Below, one piece after another: positions 1-11,330 of a DNA stretch of 64,000 nucleotides. The DNA is taken from NCBI GenBank assembly GCA_009760855.2, contig WPIO01000055.1, positions 467,501 to 531,500 on the forward strand, written 5' to 3'. Origin of the DNA: Cristatella mucedo. Its lineage: Eukaryota > Bryozoa > Phylactolaemata > Cristatellidae. The position numbers and the translations under genes are program-made. The notes beneath the pieces are model-generated. The model saw only the letters and a list, made by a program, of their open reading frames with translations. It was not told where the DNA came from and did not search any database. Within the stretch, counting starts at the first letter, position 1; the number at the start of each line of letters is the position of its first letter.

Positions 1-323
1 CTGCACCACGGTCCGCCCCAGTCCGCATCACCGACGCCGTAAAACGTTGCACAGCCAAGAGCGCCGCCGTTGGCTGCGCCGCCGCCGCCGTTGGCTGCGC
101 CGCCACCGCCGCCGCCGGATCTGGCGGCGAAAGCGAGGGCGTGCAGCGAGGAGTCGGGCAGCGGCGGCGGCGGCCGCCGCTGCTGCGGCTGCTTCTGCTG
201 CTGGCAGTCGGCCGCTCCGCATTCGCCCGCGCCGCCGCTGCAGCTGCGCCGAGACTTCGGAGAGGGCAGCTTGCGGTTCCGCGTCTGAATCCCGTCCTTT
301 TTCATGGTCAGCGGGCGATTAAC
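1..323 (-). CDS. GATA gene, exon 5 (basic tail and C-terminal region), cut by the window edge
   Basis: Starts after a CTGCAG acceptor (AG at 325-324) with [18 protein letters not shown], the basic arm that follows finger 2 and contacts the minor groove. It then reads [13 protein letters not shown], a Gln-rich stretch, a Pro run, and Gly-rich GGAANGG repeats, and remains open for 107 codons plus two bases to position 1. No stop is reached, so the C terminus lies outside the window. The GC-rich triplet runs also create long spurious frames on the other strand. Confidence 0.93.
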
Positions 324-3300
324 CTGCAGCGGCCATAGCGCTCGCGATTTCCTTCCGCTTCCACTCCGGCAGTCTCCGTCGCTCGCTGCGAAGCCAGCAG
401 CGCGGCGGCGGAGAGCGAGACCAAACTCGAACGCGTCGGGGGGGAACGTCGCGTCGCCGTCTCACTCGGGAGAACAGCGGGTCATTTTGTATCGGACTTG
501 GCCTGGGACTGCGGCACGACGAAGCTCGCAAATGACGAGAGCGAGGGGAAGATCTGACGCGCGGCTAGCGCCTACCGGCCGCCCGAGCGTGACCGGCGCC
601 GGCCGCCAGGAGCCGGCGCCGACCGGCTTATGTCGGCCGGCCGGCCGGCCGCCCGAGAGCTTAGGACTCTTTAATGCACCGCCACGCAGCCGAGCGGCGG
701 GCCGCCGCAATATCCGCCCGAGGCGGCGAGCCTCTCAAGCGCGTCTCCTCGTAAAAAAAACCGGCGCTCCGCAGCTACGTCGGCGTCTGCACTCGCGCGC
801 CTTCTGAGCGCTGCCAAGACGCGCGCCGCCGCGCGGGCGCCGCCGCACTCAGCTTGCGCTGAGCGAATGGCCGAACGAGTCTCGAGTCTCGAGCGCCCGA
901 AGCGACGGACGGACGACGGGGAAAATCGTACGACCGGGCGAGAGGTCGGAGGTCGAGGACGGATCGTTCCGCCGCGAGATTTCGCTGAGGCTCGACGTCG
1001 AGGCTCGAGCTAGCTCCCCCACGCACGCGCGCGCGCGCACGCACGCACGCACGCACAGCCGTCACTCGGCAACGCGTTCGCCGACTAGGCGCTCGTGCCG
1101 ACGCGCGACGGGTGTACCGTACGGCAGCTTTCATTGCGACGTCCAGCTCCGGATCCGCTCGTGGAAGGAGTCTTCGACGCGCACGTACGCCAGGCGGCGG
1201 AAGCGGCAGCCGCCCGGTGACGTCAAAGCAGCGGCTTCGCAAGGCGCTCGAGCTGGCAAGGAGAGGCCGAGCGCTTTGCGCATCGGGCGCCCTCTAGCGG
1301 AAGACTGCGGAAGGCCTAACGCTTCGACGCGTAGGAGGCCACTCGCGTCGCCAAGTTGAGCCGCCAGGACTCGGAGACCCGCATCAGAAACGACGTTAAA
1401 ACGGCGAAGTAGAATAAGGGATCGCTTCCGGAGCCAGCAATCCTCCGGGGCCGAGGGCCGCGGCCTTGCTCGCTCGCTCGCTCGCTGAGAGAAAGAACCG
1501 GCCGGCTACGCGCGCAGGCGCGGGGCTGCGCTCGGAGCATGCGAGCGGAGCATGCGAGCAGTCGCACTCACGTTGTGCAGCTTGTAGTAGAGTCCGCAGG
1601 CATTGCACACGGGGTCGCCCGTGCCGTTTCGCCTCCACAGCGTGGTGATGACGGTCGCGCAGTTGGCGCAGCTCGTTCCAGTCCTTCGCGTGGCCGTCTG
1701 CAACGGCAAGCGACGGGCGCTCGGAGCGTCGCTAGAGGGCTCGGGAGTGCCGCCTCGCTAGCAGACGGCGGCTGCGGCGCTCTCTGGCAGACGATAGCTC
1801 AGCCCGAATGTCTTTATGGCGGCTGAAAATTACGCGGCTCTGTCTACGGATTGTACCCGTAGCCAAATTTCAAGCCACCATTCGGCAGCGCGCTCGTCAT
1901 CTTGCGAGAAGTGGCGGCGGCGAATTTTTGCACCAACCGCTGGCCGCCAGCGAGGACCGCTTGGATGCAGTCCACTACCTGCGGCTACCGGGTCGACTGT
2001 CGCGGAAGACTGCAAGTGCCGGTGCTTTTGGCAGCTACTCTTAAAGTGTGCAGCTGCAATGCACAGAGACAATACTGTGAGATGAGGTGAATAGAGGTGT
2101 TATTTCCATGCTACTCACTTCCGTCGACTGCCTTACTGACTCAGCTATGCTTCTCACTTTCTCTTTGTTGCGTGAGATGAAGTCTGTTGGCTACCGCATG
2201 CGCACCGAAAGCCGCTTAGGCTGTGAGTGCGCTATTTAAAACTCTCCTGCGTAACACCCACTTTCTGGCTTTGGGAACTTACAGACGAGATACATTGCAT
2301 TACCTGCATGTTGAGAAATTGATGCTAGGAAATCGACCTTAACTATGTGACTGCGTTTTTGCATTCCTGGTAGATAGATTACCGAAATTTCCCACGTGGC
2401 CGGATGCGTAGCGGTATGGTTCTGCGAATTAAGGGGCGGCGCGATCAGCAGCACGGGCGCCCGTCACCGCCACGTCAGCCGGAGCACGCCCGCACGCGAG
2501 CCGGCTCTCGGCTGCACCCGGTAGCAGTCGCAGCATGACGCCGTCGGCGGCCGAGTCCAGAGCCGCGCGACGCATAAATCACGAGATCACGGCCGCCGGC
2601 GCTCGAGTCCCGAGCCTAATTGCACTATCAAAGGAGTCGGCCATGTTTAGCCACGCATTGCCGCACCGCGGCACGATCGAGCGCGCTCGCATTTTTTCGA
2701 GTCGCCATGTTTCGTCTGGCAAAGCCGCGGCGGTGGGAAGGGGCGGTAGCCGGCCGCCGAGCGCACTCGCTGCCGCTCGAGTGCAGGGGCAGCGAACCTC
2801 CGGGCGGCGGGCGGGTGGGCGGCAGCTGTAGCAGCAAGAAGTGGCAAGCATCAGCGGTCAGCTGCGAGTGCCCAGACTAGTGGTAGCCGGAGGGCACCAG
2901 AGGTTGCCGGAGGGTGCCGCAGACTTACGATTCGGCGTTTCGGCTTGACGAGCGGCCTGTTCGATCCGTTCATCTTGTGGTAAAGGCCGCACGCGTTGCA
3001 CAGGTAGTGTCCGGCGCCGTCTCGGCGCCACAGGGGCGTGGAGGTTGCCCCGCAGTTGACGCACTCGCGCCCGCCTGCAAGGTCGCCGCGATCAGCGCCG
3101 CCCGCCCGCCTGCCGGCGCCATCGCTCGCCCGCCCGCCGACTGCCGGCTGCGGCGGTGGCCGACGGCAGTGACAAGAGCGAGAGCCGCGGTAGCAAACAG
3201 CGGCTACGCCGCGGCCACGCCCGCGTCCAGGCCGGCGAAGCGCTTGACAGCCTTGAGCGCCCGAGGCGGCTGCAGCGCCGCTACCGCGGTAGCTTCGCTG

Positions 3301-4538
3301 CCGACGCCGTCGCGGCACATTGCGGCTGCAGCCGCGGCGGCCACGGCCGTTGTCGGCGCTACGCGTTCATGCAAAGACGGGAAGTCGGGCTGCCGGAGGC
3401 GCGAGCGGCCGACGTGACGCCTCGCGGTAGAGCGGGCTCGGCGGCGGCGGCGGCGGCGGCGGCGGCCTCACCTGCGACCGCCGGCTTGCGCTTGCCGCTT
3501 CTGCCGATTGGCTCGCCGGCAACGCTGCCGCCTCCGGCGTCCGGCGTCTCGCTCGGACGAGCGGCAGCGAAGGCGCCTGCGCCGGAGTGCGAGGCGACCC
3601 CGAGTTCGGAGCACCGAAGCTTCCGGTCTGGCGGCGCGGTGGCGACGGACACCGCGCCGGCTCTATCGGGCGCCTTCGCAGTGCAGCCGTTGGCTTGCGA
3701 TAGACCGGTAGGCGGCGCTGCAGCGGCGGCGGCGCTAGGGCGACCGCCAGCGGCTGCCAGACGAGGCGAGGCGGCACACGTGAGCGGCAGCGCTTCCCAC
3801 GTTGCGCTGGGCGGCGGCGGTGGCGGCAGAGTTGTTTCAGGCGCCCACGCCGCCGCAGCGCCGGCTGCATACCACTGCTGCATGAATGCCGAGGGCGAGT
3901 AATCTAAAGCGGGTTGGCACGAGCGCGAGCACTCGCGTCAGCGCCATCGCCTGAACGACGCAGCGAGAGCGGCGCTGCCGCGCGGGCGCGAGCGGCAGCG
4001 CGCGGGCGCGCGCAGAGGCGCGGATGCCCAGTCTCGGCATCGGCGCGCGCCGCGTCGGGGCCGGAAAAGCGGCGCGCCGAGGCGCAGCATTGACGGCGTG
4101 CGCTTGCACTTGTCAAGCGCGCGTTCTGCAGCGCTCGGGGGCCGCACAGCCGGCAGCGGCTGAGCGGCGGTGCCACGTGACCTCGGGCGGGCGGGACTTA
4201 CACGAGCAGCTCTCGTCGACGGCCGTCGACGACGAGCTGTACGAGCCGCAGCCAGCTCCCCACAGCGAGAGCTGCGAGCCGCCGCCGCCGCCGCAATACG
4301 GCTGCGCGTAGGCGCCGTCGCACGATAGCGCGACGACTGCAGCGGCTCCTGGCGGCGGCGACGCGGCCGCAGTCGCAGCGGCGTAGCCGGGAGGCGCGTC
4401 GAAGTCGCCGGCTTGCCGGAGGGCGCCGCCGCCGCCGCCGCCGCCGTAGTGCATCCGGTCGAGCCAGAAGGCGGCGGCGGCGCGCTGCTGCGCGGCGCCG
4501 CCGCCTTCTCCCGCGCCGACTCGGCACGCCTCCTCCAT
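1..4538 (-). CDS. GATA1/2/3-type zinc-finger transcription factor, five exons, 3' end beyond the window
   Basis: Nuclear sequence-specific DNA-binding protein expected to bind WGATAR sites. Five minus-strand exons join in frame: 4538-4202, 3903-3472, 3074-2929, 1697-1572 and 323-1. Intron phases are 1, 1, 0 and 0, and every junction has GT and AG with fitting phases. The visible protein is 454 residues. The N-terminal 255 residues are Gly/Ala/Ser/Pro-rich, as in other GATA proteins. Finger 1 uses C261, C264, C282 and C285 (C-x2-C-x17-C-x2-C, with [16 protein letters not shown]). Finger 2 uses C315, C318, C336 and C339, and is followed by the basic tail [22 protein letters not shown] after finger 1, YYKLHN after finger 2 and NRPLTMKK are typical of the GATA1/2/3 class rather than GATA4/5/6 (MKLHG, PRPLAM). 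I cannot say which vertebrate paralogue it matches; one gene ancestral to all three is the usual invertebrate state. Confidence 0.95.
324..1571 (-). other. GATA gene intron 4
   Basis: 1,248-bp intron between the C-finger exon and the tail exon. Very GC-rich, with a short CG/CACG alternating tract near 1022-1058 and a palindromic CRE-type octamer TGACGTCA at 1218-1225. No repeat element or further exon recognised. Confidence 0.8.
1572..1697 (-). CDS. GATA gene, exon 4 (C-terminal zinc finger)
   Basis: 126 bp, phase 0 at both ends, between a TTGCAG acceptor (AG at 1699-1698) and a GTGAGT donor (1571-1566). Encodes [13 protein letters not shown], then [20 protein letters not shown] and CGLYYKLHN. 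All four Cys are present. The residues after the second Cys read [11 protein letters not shown], where the usual family sequence is QTTTTTLWRRN, and GTGDP replaces ANGDP. The 126-bp length is the classic GATA C-finger exon size. Confidence 0.96.
1698..2928 (-). other. GATA gene intron 3, holding a LINE-A fragment
   Basis: 1,231-bp intron between the two zinc-finger exons. Its middle contains a 5'-truncated LINE-A 3' end on the plus strand (about 2105-2300). The rest is GC-rich and has no recognised feature. Confidence 0.8.
2105..2300 (+). mobile_element. LINE-A 3'-end fragment in a GATA intron
   Basis: Matches the last coding codons and 3' UTR of the LINE-A copies elsewhere in the window: GCTACTCACTTCCGTCGACT, then GTTGGCTACCGCATGCG, then TACAGACGAGATACATTGCA. 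It lies antisense to the GATA gene. Confidence 0.8.
2929..3074 (-). CDS. GATA gene, exon 3 (N-terminal zinc finger)
   Basis: 146 bp, bounded by a TTGCAG acceptor (AG at 3076-3075) and a GTAAGT donor (2928-2923). Encodes [20 protein letters not shown], then [17 protein letters not shown] and [12 protein letters not shown]. All four zinc ligands and the LWRRD core are present. The exon length equals that of the N-finger exon of vertebrate GATA genes (146 bp, from general knowledge). The N finger in this family stabilises DNA binding and binds FOG-type cofactors. Confidence 0.96.
3472..3903 (-). CDS. GATA gene, exon 2 (low-complexity activation region)
   Basis: 432 bp, phase 1 at both ends. It follows a CTTTAG acceptor (AG at 3905-3904) and ends at a GTGAGG donor (3471-3466). 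It starts [15 protein letters not shown] and continues with Ala/Pro-rich sequence and poly-Pro and poly-Ala runs, ending [10 protein letters not shown] just before finger 1. No DNA-binding motif lies here; in GATA proteins this part carries transactivation segments. The acceptor has only a weak pyrimidine tract, but its phase and the continuous open frame support it. Confidence 0.82.
4202..4538 (-). CDS. GATA gene, first coding exon
   Basis: Begins at an ATG (4538-4536, context ACGATGG) reading [12 protein letters not shown] and encodes 112 codons plus one base. It is rich in Gly, Ala and Ser, with a run of seven Gly near residue 32. It ends before a GTAAGT donor (4201-4196). Phase 1 fits the next exon, and the split codon becomes Tyr. 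A further non-coding 5' exon upstream is possible. The start is chosen because it is the first ATG of the open frame; no in-frame stop was seen in the roughly 40 bases just before it, so a more upstream start cannot be excluded. Confidence 0.85.
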
Positions 4539-5364
4539 CGTTAGCGACTCGTTATCTCGTAAGGTGCGGCGGATGCAGCTGCAGCGAGCGAGCGCAGACG
4601 CACGACGTGCCGGCGGAGCCGCCGCCTTCCGCGTCTGTTTGTCTACAAAGATGTCTCCCGAAAGGGAATGAGCGAGCGATTATCGAAATGCGCGCAGCAA
4701 TTGGATAGCAGCTTGACGGAATGAATAATTTGATAAAATTTTGAGGCCGCCGCCGCGTCCGTCCGTCCGCCACGATGCCGCCGCCGCCGGCGGGGGTAGC
4801 AGCGCAGAGGCAAGAACGCAAGGTCGTGGCAAGTGCTGCCGCCGCGAGCCGGCTTCCAGCGGCGGCAAGCGGAGGTCATGGTCAGCTCGTCCATGCGCCG
4901 TCGCCGCCCCGCCGACTTAGCGACGAATATCCACTGGACTCAGACGCAACGTCGAATCGAGCGGCGGCGGGGACCGGGCGATGCGCGAAATTTGGCCGTC
5001 GCCCGCTGGCCGTAAGCAAGGACATTAGAGCCGGAAGTTCCGCATGAGCGAATTCGCTAGGTCACGAGGCCAGCCACGAAAGCCAGGCAGGTCGGGCGTC
5101 GAGCATGAGATGGACGCCGGCACGGCGGCGGCGGCGGCGCTTTCGCTCAGTAGAGAGGTAGAAGGCAAATCGGAGCCCGGGTGACTCTAGGCTGCTGCTG
5201 GCAGCTTCGTCCGAGTCGCAAAATGGATGCTCCGAGCCAGCTGAGCTCACAATATCGCTCGTGTCCATTCACTCGAAAGTCGCTTTCGCGCTCGCATTCG
5301 CACACGCGCGCATATACACGCCCTTATACACACAATCAACGTCGTGTCCGTCTCTCTGTCCGCC

Positions 5365-5396
5365 CCTCGCTCTCTCTCTCTCTCTCTCTCTCGTTG
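5365..5396. repeat. (CT)n microsatellite
   Basis: Uninterrupted CT dinucleotide run upstream of the GATA gene. Confidence 0.9.
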
Positions 5397-5410
5397 CACT
5401 AACGCACGCG

Positions 5411-5465
5411 CGCGGCGCGTGCGCGCACACACACGCACGCACACGCACACACACGCACACACAGG
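5411..5465. repeat. (CA)n/(CG) microsatellite
   Basis: Alternating GCGCGTGCGCGCACACAC followed by ACGCAC and CACA units; capable of Z-DNA-type alternation. Confidence 0.9.
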
Positions 5466-5520
5466 TGAGGGTGGAGTCGCTGCGTAATCTCGCGTACGCA
5501 TGAATCAATGACGCGGTGTT

Positions 5521-5830
<310 letters not shown>

Positions 5831-7844
5831 CTTTCGCTCGCTCGCCCTTCGGCATTACCCTTGCATCTCCTCTTTGGCGGGCTTCCGTAGTGCAGCCCCG
5901 TTCGAGTCAGCTCTGCACCCGAGTAGCTCGGCTGACGGCCTTCGGGCAGGCCGAGGCGGCAGAGGCGGCGGAGGTTCAACGGCCCGCGAGCGAGCGAGCG
6001 CGCGCCGGAACGAGCGAGCGCACGCCGCGAAGCTGGATCGCTCAGCGCGAGGCTTCAGCGCCCGGACGCTTCGTCTGACGTCCTCCCCACTCAGTGCTCA
6101 GCTGGCGGCGGCGCGAGTCTCTCGGCGGCGAGTGCGTCGCTGTGGCGGTGGCGACGACGAGCGAGCGAGCGGGCGACGGACGAGAGGACTGCTCGGTGTC
6201 GGAGGATCTGATGGCGGCAGGCTGGCCGTCCGATCGCCGTCGCCGGCTGTCAGATCGCAGCCTTCGCGAGCGCGCACGCACTTCCCTTACCTCTTTACTA
6301 CTCGGGCTGCTGCGAACTGGCGAGTCGACTTTATGAGCGGCGTTCGCAGCCGGGCCGAGCCTCGCCGGCGGCGCGGACGGGCCGGCGCCGGAGATACGAG
6401 CAGGGCAGCGAGAGACGGTTCCGGTTCCGGCCGAGCTCGAGCGCTGTCTGCCGGGCGGCGTCGTCTCGGCGACCCTTTTTGTACGGCGGCCGTTTTGCAT
6501 CGCCGAGCGCAATTTACTGCTCTCCGACTGCCATTATTCGGGAGGCGCCAGACGGGCTAGGCCGTGCTCGGAGGACCTCGCGAGCGACGACCAATGGCGG
6601 TGCGCCGAGCGTGACTGCTTGTAGGAGCCTGACGACCAATGGCGGTGCGTCGAGCGTGACCGCTCGTCGGAGCCCAGCACAGCTGGCGGACCCGAGTCGC
6701 TGGGTCGCTCGGAATATCGAGAACGCAGCGCGCCGAGCGCGCCGCTCAGCCCGGGCTCGCGCGCACGCGCTCCGCGGGCGGGGCAGGGCGAGGGCGAGGC
6801 GGGCTGAGGAGAGCGGGCGAGCGGCGGATCGGAGGATGCGGTGCGGCGGCGGAGGCGCCCGGAGGCGATGCACGCCGACCCGCCTCGGTTCGACAGCGGC
6901 CGAGGGTGGGGATGGGGCGGCCTCGAGCGCTCGGCGGTGCTCGGCGGCGCGAGGCGCGGCGGCGCAGGCAGCAGAGACGGTCGCATCGAGGCACTCGGGT
7001 CCGGTCGCATCTCTCCCACGGATGCGCGAATCTCGCGGCGCCGCGCCGGCCGCCGCGCGTGCCTCCCGAATTCTCGGGCTGGCTTCATTCGAGGCTCCCG
7101 GATTGCCGCGGTGGCGGCGGCGGCGGCGGCGGCTATCGAGTAGCAGCAGCAGCAGCAGCACGCCTGGAACGCGGTCGCCGGTTGCCCGCGGGCGTCGGCA
7201 GCCAGACGGCGGCCGGCGAATTCCGGCGGTCGGGTCGCGAGCGAGCTACAGGGATGGGTAGACGCGGCAGACGCCACGGAAATGCGGTACTGACGGCCAG
7301 CCTCCCCCCCCCCCGCACGCTCACACTCTCGCGGTTCGGGCGAACGCACGCGCGCGCGCGCGAGCACACACACACACGCACACACTGTGCATGCATACGC
7401 ATACACGTAATTACTTGTGCCTGCGGAAGGTGTGCATACGTACATATGAAGCCTAACTAGTTCACACGTTTGCGATATTGCGTCTAATAATAACAATAGA
7501 TGTCATTTGCATGTTTCCCCTAAGGCAGCCAAATCCAGGCGCTTTACAGCTCGCTGAAAGAGAAGCAGTAAGCAGTAGCGGACATGCGCGGTATCGTGCT
7601 AAGACATGTGTATTGCGAAAGCACACATGTTTAACCGCGCAAAGAACAGCATGCAAAAGCACGCAGAAGACCCTCGGACCACCAATTGGTAGTTAAACAC
7701 GTGTTTAGTTAAATGCGATGGATTAAGCGGAGGTACGAGCGAAAAGCGAGCACAAACAGCGAAGGACAAGATTATTGTGGAATAAGAAAACCTGAGGGGA
7801 ACAGATGAGTCCCTAGCAGAGACTTGAATTAGGCAAAGTCTGGC

Positions 7845-7950
7845 AGAAAGGCTGGCTGGGAGGCTGGCTTCGAGGCTGGCCGCAGCGAGGCTGGATGGCG
7901 AGATTGGCTGGGAGGCTGTCTGCGAGGCTGGCTGGAAGGCTGGCGGGATG
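7845..7950. repeat. Degenerate GGCTGG-type short tandem repeat
   Basis: Repeated GAGGCTGGCT-like units (about eight diverged copies). Confidence 0.7.
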
Positions 7951-7964
7951 GTGCAAGCAAGTTA

Positions 7965-8120
7965 AGGGATCTGAAAGCCTGATTGAGAATCTTGAAATCG
8001 ATTCAATGCTTGAAAGGCAGCCGACGGAGGTCGGACAGAAGTGGGGTGTGGCAGCGTGGCAGCAACGTCGTTGACGACAGACTTGACGAGTCGCTGCGTC
8101 GTGCACCAGCTGCAGACAAT
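7965..8120 (-). mobile_element. LINE-B fragment (RT C-terminal part)
   Basis: In reverse complement it matches the LINE-B segment coding HxTPLLADLHWLPVKQRI found intact at 21.8-22.6 kb. Old and diverged. Confidence 0.6.
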
Positions 8121-8499
8121 ATAATGCATCTCCCAGCAGAATTAATAATCGTTCACGTGACGAGACCCTATTCAACCATCGCCGTGGAAATCGGCATCAG
8201 CAACGACGGCTACATTGCATATCTTTTGATGCACCTGCGAAGGCTGCGAAGGCAACTTCCTGACGTCACTGGACCGTCGAGCTCGCGGTCGGCGGCTCAA
8301 CGTTCCAAGCACAGGGATCTTGGAGGAGGATCAACGTTATCAAGGCTCTTAAGTGTAAAAAAATGCCAAACACCTTAAGAGATGCAGGACACAATTGTCT
8401 CGCTTGTAGTACCATCTAAAGGAAGATAAGAAATCTCGGCTATTTTGAATATTTATTGCTACACATGAAAGTGGAACCTCGGAAACCGGAGCGTCCGCT

Positions 8500-8625
8500 T
8501 CTGGTTTCAGTCAGTCGCCACCTGACCTTCACTCACTACCTAACTTTCAGTCATCTCTGACCTTCCCGACCTTTAGTCACTACCCTACCTTCAGTCACCA
8601 CCTGACCTTCAGACAGTCACCAGCT
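8500..8625. repeat. Degenerate tandem repeat, CAGTCACCACCTGACCTT-like
   Basis: About five imperfect units carrying CTGACCTTC and CAGTCA(C/T) motifs. Confidence 0.6.
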
Positions 8626-8730
8626 GCAATGACTTTGCATCGTTCAAGTCTCAGCTAAAGACGCAGTTGTATGTTCAGCTTAGCGTGCAGACTGATTAAT
8701 CGGCCTCGCGAAGCTAATGCTTGCCGCGCG

Positions 8731-8820
8731 GGCAGTCAGTAAATGCGTGCGCCGTCAATAAATACGCCGTCAGTAAATGCACCGTCAATAAATACGCCGT
8801 CAGTAAATGCACCGTCAATG
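8731..8820 (+). repeat. 15-bp tandem repeat, about six units
   Basis: Units of the form GCCGTCARTAAATRC, alternating between two variants (GCCGTCAATAAATAC and RCCGTCAGTAAATGC), so the higher-order period is 30 bp. Confidence 0.85.
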
Positions 8821-8924
8821 CTACCGAGATCTGCAGTCGCAGTTGGCCGGCAAAGGCTGAACGTGCTCGCTGCAGCTCCGATCCTTCCAAGCGGCCGCCC
8901 GGAGGCGTGCAACTAAATCTACAT

Positions 8925-10335
8925 TCCTCGCGTTAAATGTCCGCTCCCTTGAAACCCAGGGGGCCACTTGTTCACGATCAGGCTGTCCAGGAGAGGCTAG
9001 ATGCATTTCTGCTGACCGAGACTTGGATGGCGCCCTGCGCCCCGGTGGCTGCGTCTCTGAAACCGTTCCACCGCGAGGCGTATTCGCATTCTTGCAGACC
9101 TTGCGGTCTGACTTCCGGCGAGTAGATGGCGGGGTTGCTGTTGTTGTTGTTCGTGAAGCGCTCGGCTATGTGACATGAAGTGTTTTTTCGTTTGGGCTAT
9201 AATTTGAATCATTGGCTATCGGATCCCATCAAAGACTATATCTCTCACACCTGACTTGTGACCTACCGAGTCCCTCCCTGTCTGTCTAACCTGGTTGAAG
9301 AAGGAGCGGTTGGAGTTCCTCACTAAAGTAATTGTTTTCGGCAGGCCTTGATTGATTGCTGGAGACTTTAGCCTTCACGTTGACGACCATAACGGCTGTG
9401 AGACAACGGCTCATGTTTGACTGTCAGGAGAACTTTGGCTTGGGAGAACACGTTAGTCATAGCGCTCAAATCGGTGGCCATGGCCGTCGGCGGATCGCGT
9501 GATCGCCATATATATTCCCCCCCCCCCACTGACCGTGTTGTTGTGTGCGCTCTGATAATTTCGGATCAAATCTCGTTTAATGTTTCAGTTCCGTCGTGCA
9601 TGCAGGTAGCATCTAGCTTTTCCATCAACGCAACTTAAAAAGAGCATCGTTGCTGAGAAACTTTGAAATCTGTTTGCGATGCAGATCTTCTTGATCTGCA
9701 CTCAAGACTCTGCCGACAGGCTAGATACCCTGATTGATCCAGTAAACTCAAAACTTGGGATTTCTCTCGGTGAGCATGCTCTCCTACATTATATCCGTGC
9801 ATAGAGTCGGGGATATTCCTTTTAATTATCCAAAAGCACTTCAGAAGATGCACCGTGTATAGCGCAGGCTTGAACGCAGGCCCGCCATGGCTTGACTGAT
9901 CCATACCGAGGCTGAACTGCTGCACCAGTTTCAGCCTCCTCGTGCCCTCAGGTCCTCTATGGCAATAAATTAGCTGTTCCCCTCCTTTGTTTACAGACCG
10001 CTGGCGACAGAAGCTTTTGCTCTGCCGGTCCTAGACTATGAAACCCACGCTCGCAATTCTCACGCGACGGCATCTTTTCTCCAGCTGCCGACCGACTGCG
10101 TGGCATCCTTACCAGCCGTCCTGAGCTGCTACTTCTATGCTACTCACTACCTTAACCGCTCTCCTGATTCTGCTATGCTTCTCACTTTGTCTTTGCTGCA
10201 TGAGATAAAGCCTGTTGCCTACCGATTGCGTACGGAAAGCCGCCAAGGCTTTGAGTGTGCTAAGCAAAACTCTCCTGCGTAGCACACACTCTTTTTGCTT
10301 GTTGGAGTTACAGACGGAGATTCATTTCATTCCAC
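8925..10335 (+). mobile_element. Degraded LINE copy: endonuclease region joined to LINE-A 3' end
   Basis: The proximal part (8925-9660) encodes recognisable apurinic-endonuclease pieces: LNVRSLET, LDAFLLTETWM, a VAVVVREAL-like block, and a GDFSLHVDDHNG-like block. The distal part (9895-10335) matches LINE-A from LLHQFQPPRALRS to the end of the 3' UTR at TACAGACGGAGATTCATT. Most of the RT domain is missing between them, so this is an internally deleted, frameshifted copy. Whether the EN part belongs to LINE-A or to another family is not certain. Confidence 0.65.
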
Positions 10336-10477
10336 AGCATGGCTGATGTTCCCTGGTATCGTCTGCATACCTTCGCAGATTGCAGACCGTCGCTTTTCGA
10401 CTCATCCGCCATGCTTCAAGGCGCTAGTTTTGCCAGTGTCGTTATTGCAGCTGTGAGGTCTAGAATCATTTAAGTAA

Positions 10478-10640
10478 TAATAATAATAATGCATTTGATA
10501 TAGCACGCCAAGAGAAATCAATCTCTTTCTAGGCACTTTACGTTTGCTGCAAAGGAAGCATGATCGAAAGGTTAGTGGCAGCTTCCTCAATGACAATAAG
10601 CCTAACATATCTAGAGGTGAAATGCACACGCTGAGGGAAA
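10478..10640 (-). mobile_element. LINE-B 3'-end fragment
   Basis: AAT run, then GCATTTGATATAGCACGCCA and the conserved 3' hairpin in reverse complement. Confidence 0.75.
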
Positions 10641-10704
10641 TGCATTGGCCAAAGCTACTGCACGTGTTCGTTGAAGGTGCGAATCGCCTACGCTACGACC
10701 AGTA

Positions 10705-10850
10705 ACTTTTGGTATAGTGCCCTCGGAGAATTTAATCTCGTTCTTGGCACTTTACATATGCGGTAAAGGAAGCGTGATCGTATGGTTTGTAGTAAGACCC
10801 AAGTCGCCGGGTCGCTTTGATAAGGGTCAGGCGTGATGTTCAGGAGATCA
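10705..10850 (-). mobile_element. LINE-B-related 3' tail, diverged
   Basis: Contains GTGCCCTCGGAGAATTTAAT and CTTGGCACTTTACATATGC, a variant of the LINE-B 3' hairpin; a close relative lies at 52190-52260. Confidence 0.6.
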
Positions 10851-11197
10851 CTTTCGCCTTCTTGCCGAAAAGCCAGTAGCAAAAATTGCCCAATTTCCAC
10901 TTTCTGGCATGGCGGCTTCTATTTCGGGCGCCTCGCTTTCGGTCGTGTTTTAAATTCCAGGTGACCGGCTGGCGTCGGTTAATTGCAGACTGGCGCATTT
11001 GTACGGAAGTACCTTCAGGAAGGCTGCTCTGTCTCCACATCAGGTTACCAAGCTTAGAAGAAAGCGAACGTAAGAAATCCCGGGAGGCATTTGTTGCTCC
11101 ATTTCCGGGAGGCACTTCTTGTTACATTTCCGAATAGATTTCTTGAGAGGGATGAGCCTTTGATATGGCCTTCGGCTACGAAATTTTCAATACTATA

Positions 11198-11330
11198 TCT
11201 TGCATGCTGACCCTACGCATGTCACCCCTAACCATTTTAATCTTAATAATAATAATGATAATGCACTTGATAAAGTGCCTTCAGAGAATTCAATCTCTTT
11301 CTAGGTGCTTTACATTTGCTGCAAAGGAAA
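11198..11330. mobile_element. LINE-B tail fragments, head to head
   Basis: A plus-strand 3'-UTR piece (GCATGCTGACCCTACGCATG) is followed directly by a minus-strand LINE-B tail beginning with AATAATAATGATAATGCACT. Confidence 0.65.

Noticed and set aside
2535-4311. Plus-strand frames opposite the GATA exons, up to 248 codons
   Set aside because: Antisense shadows in GC-rich coding DNA; the minus strand has conserved zinc fingers and matching splice sites.
6479-7496. 260- and 320-codon frames upstream of the GATA gene
   Set aside because: Arg/Ala/Ser-rich composition frames on both strands at once, without any recognisable domain.
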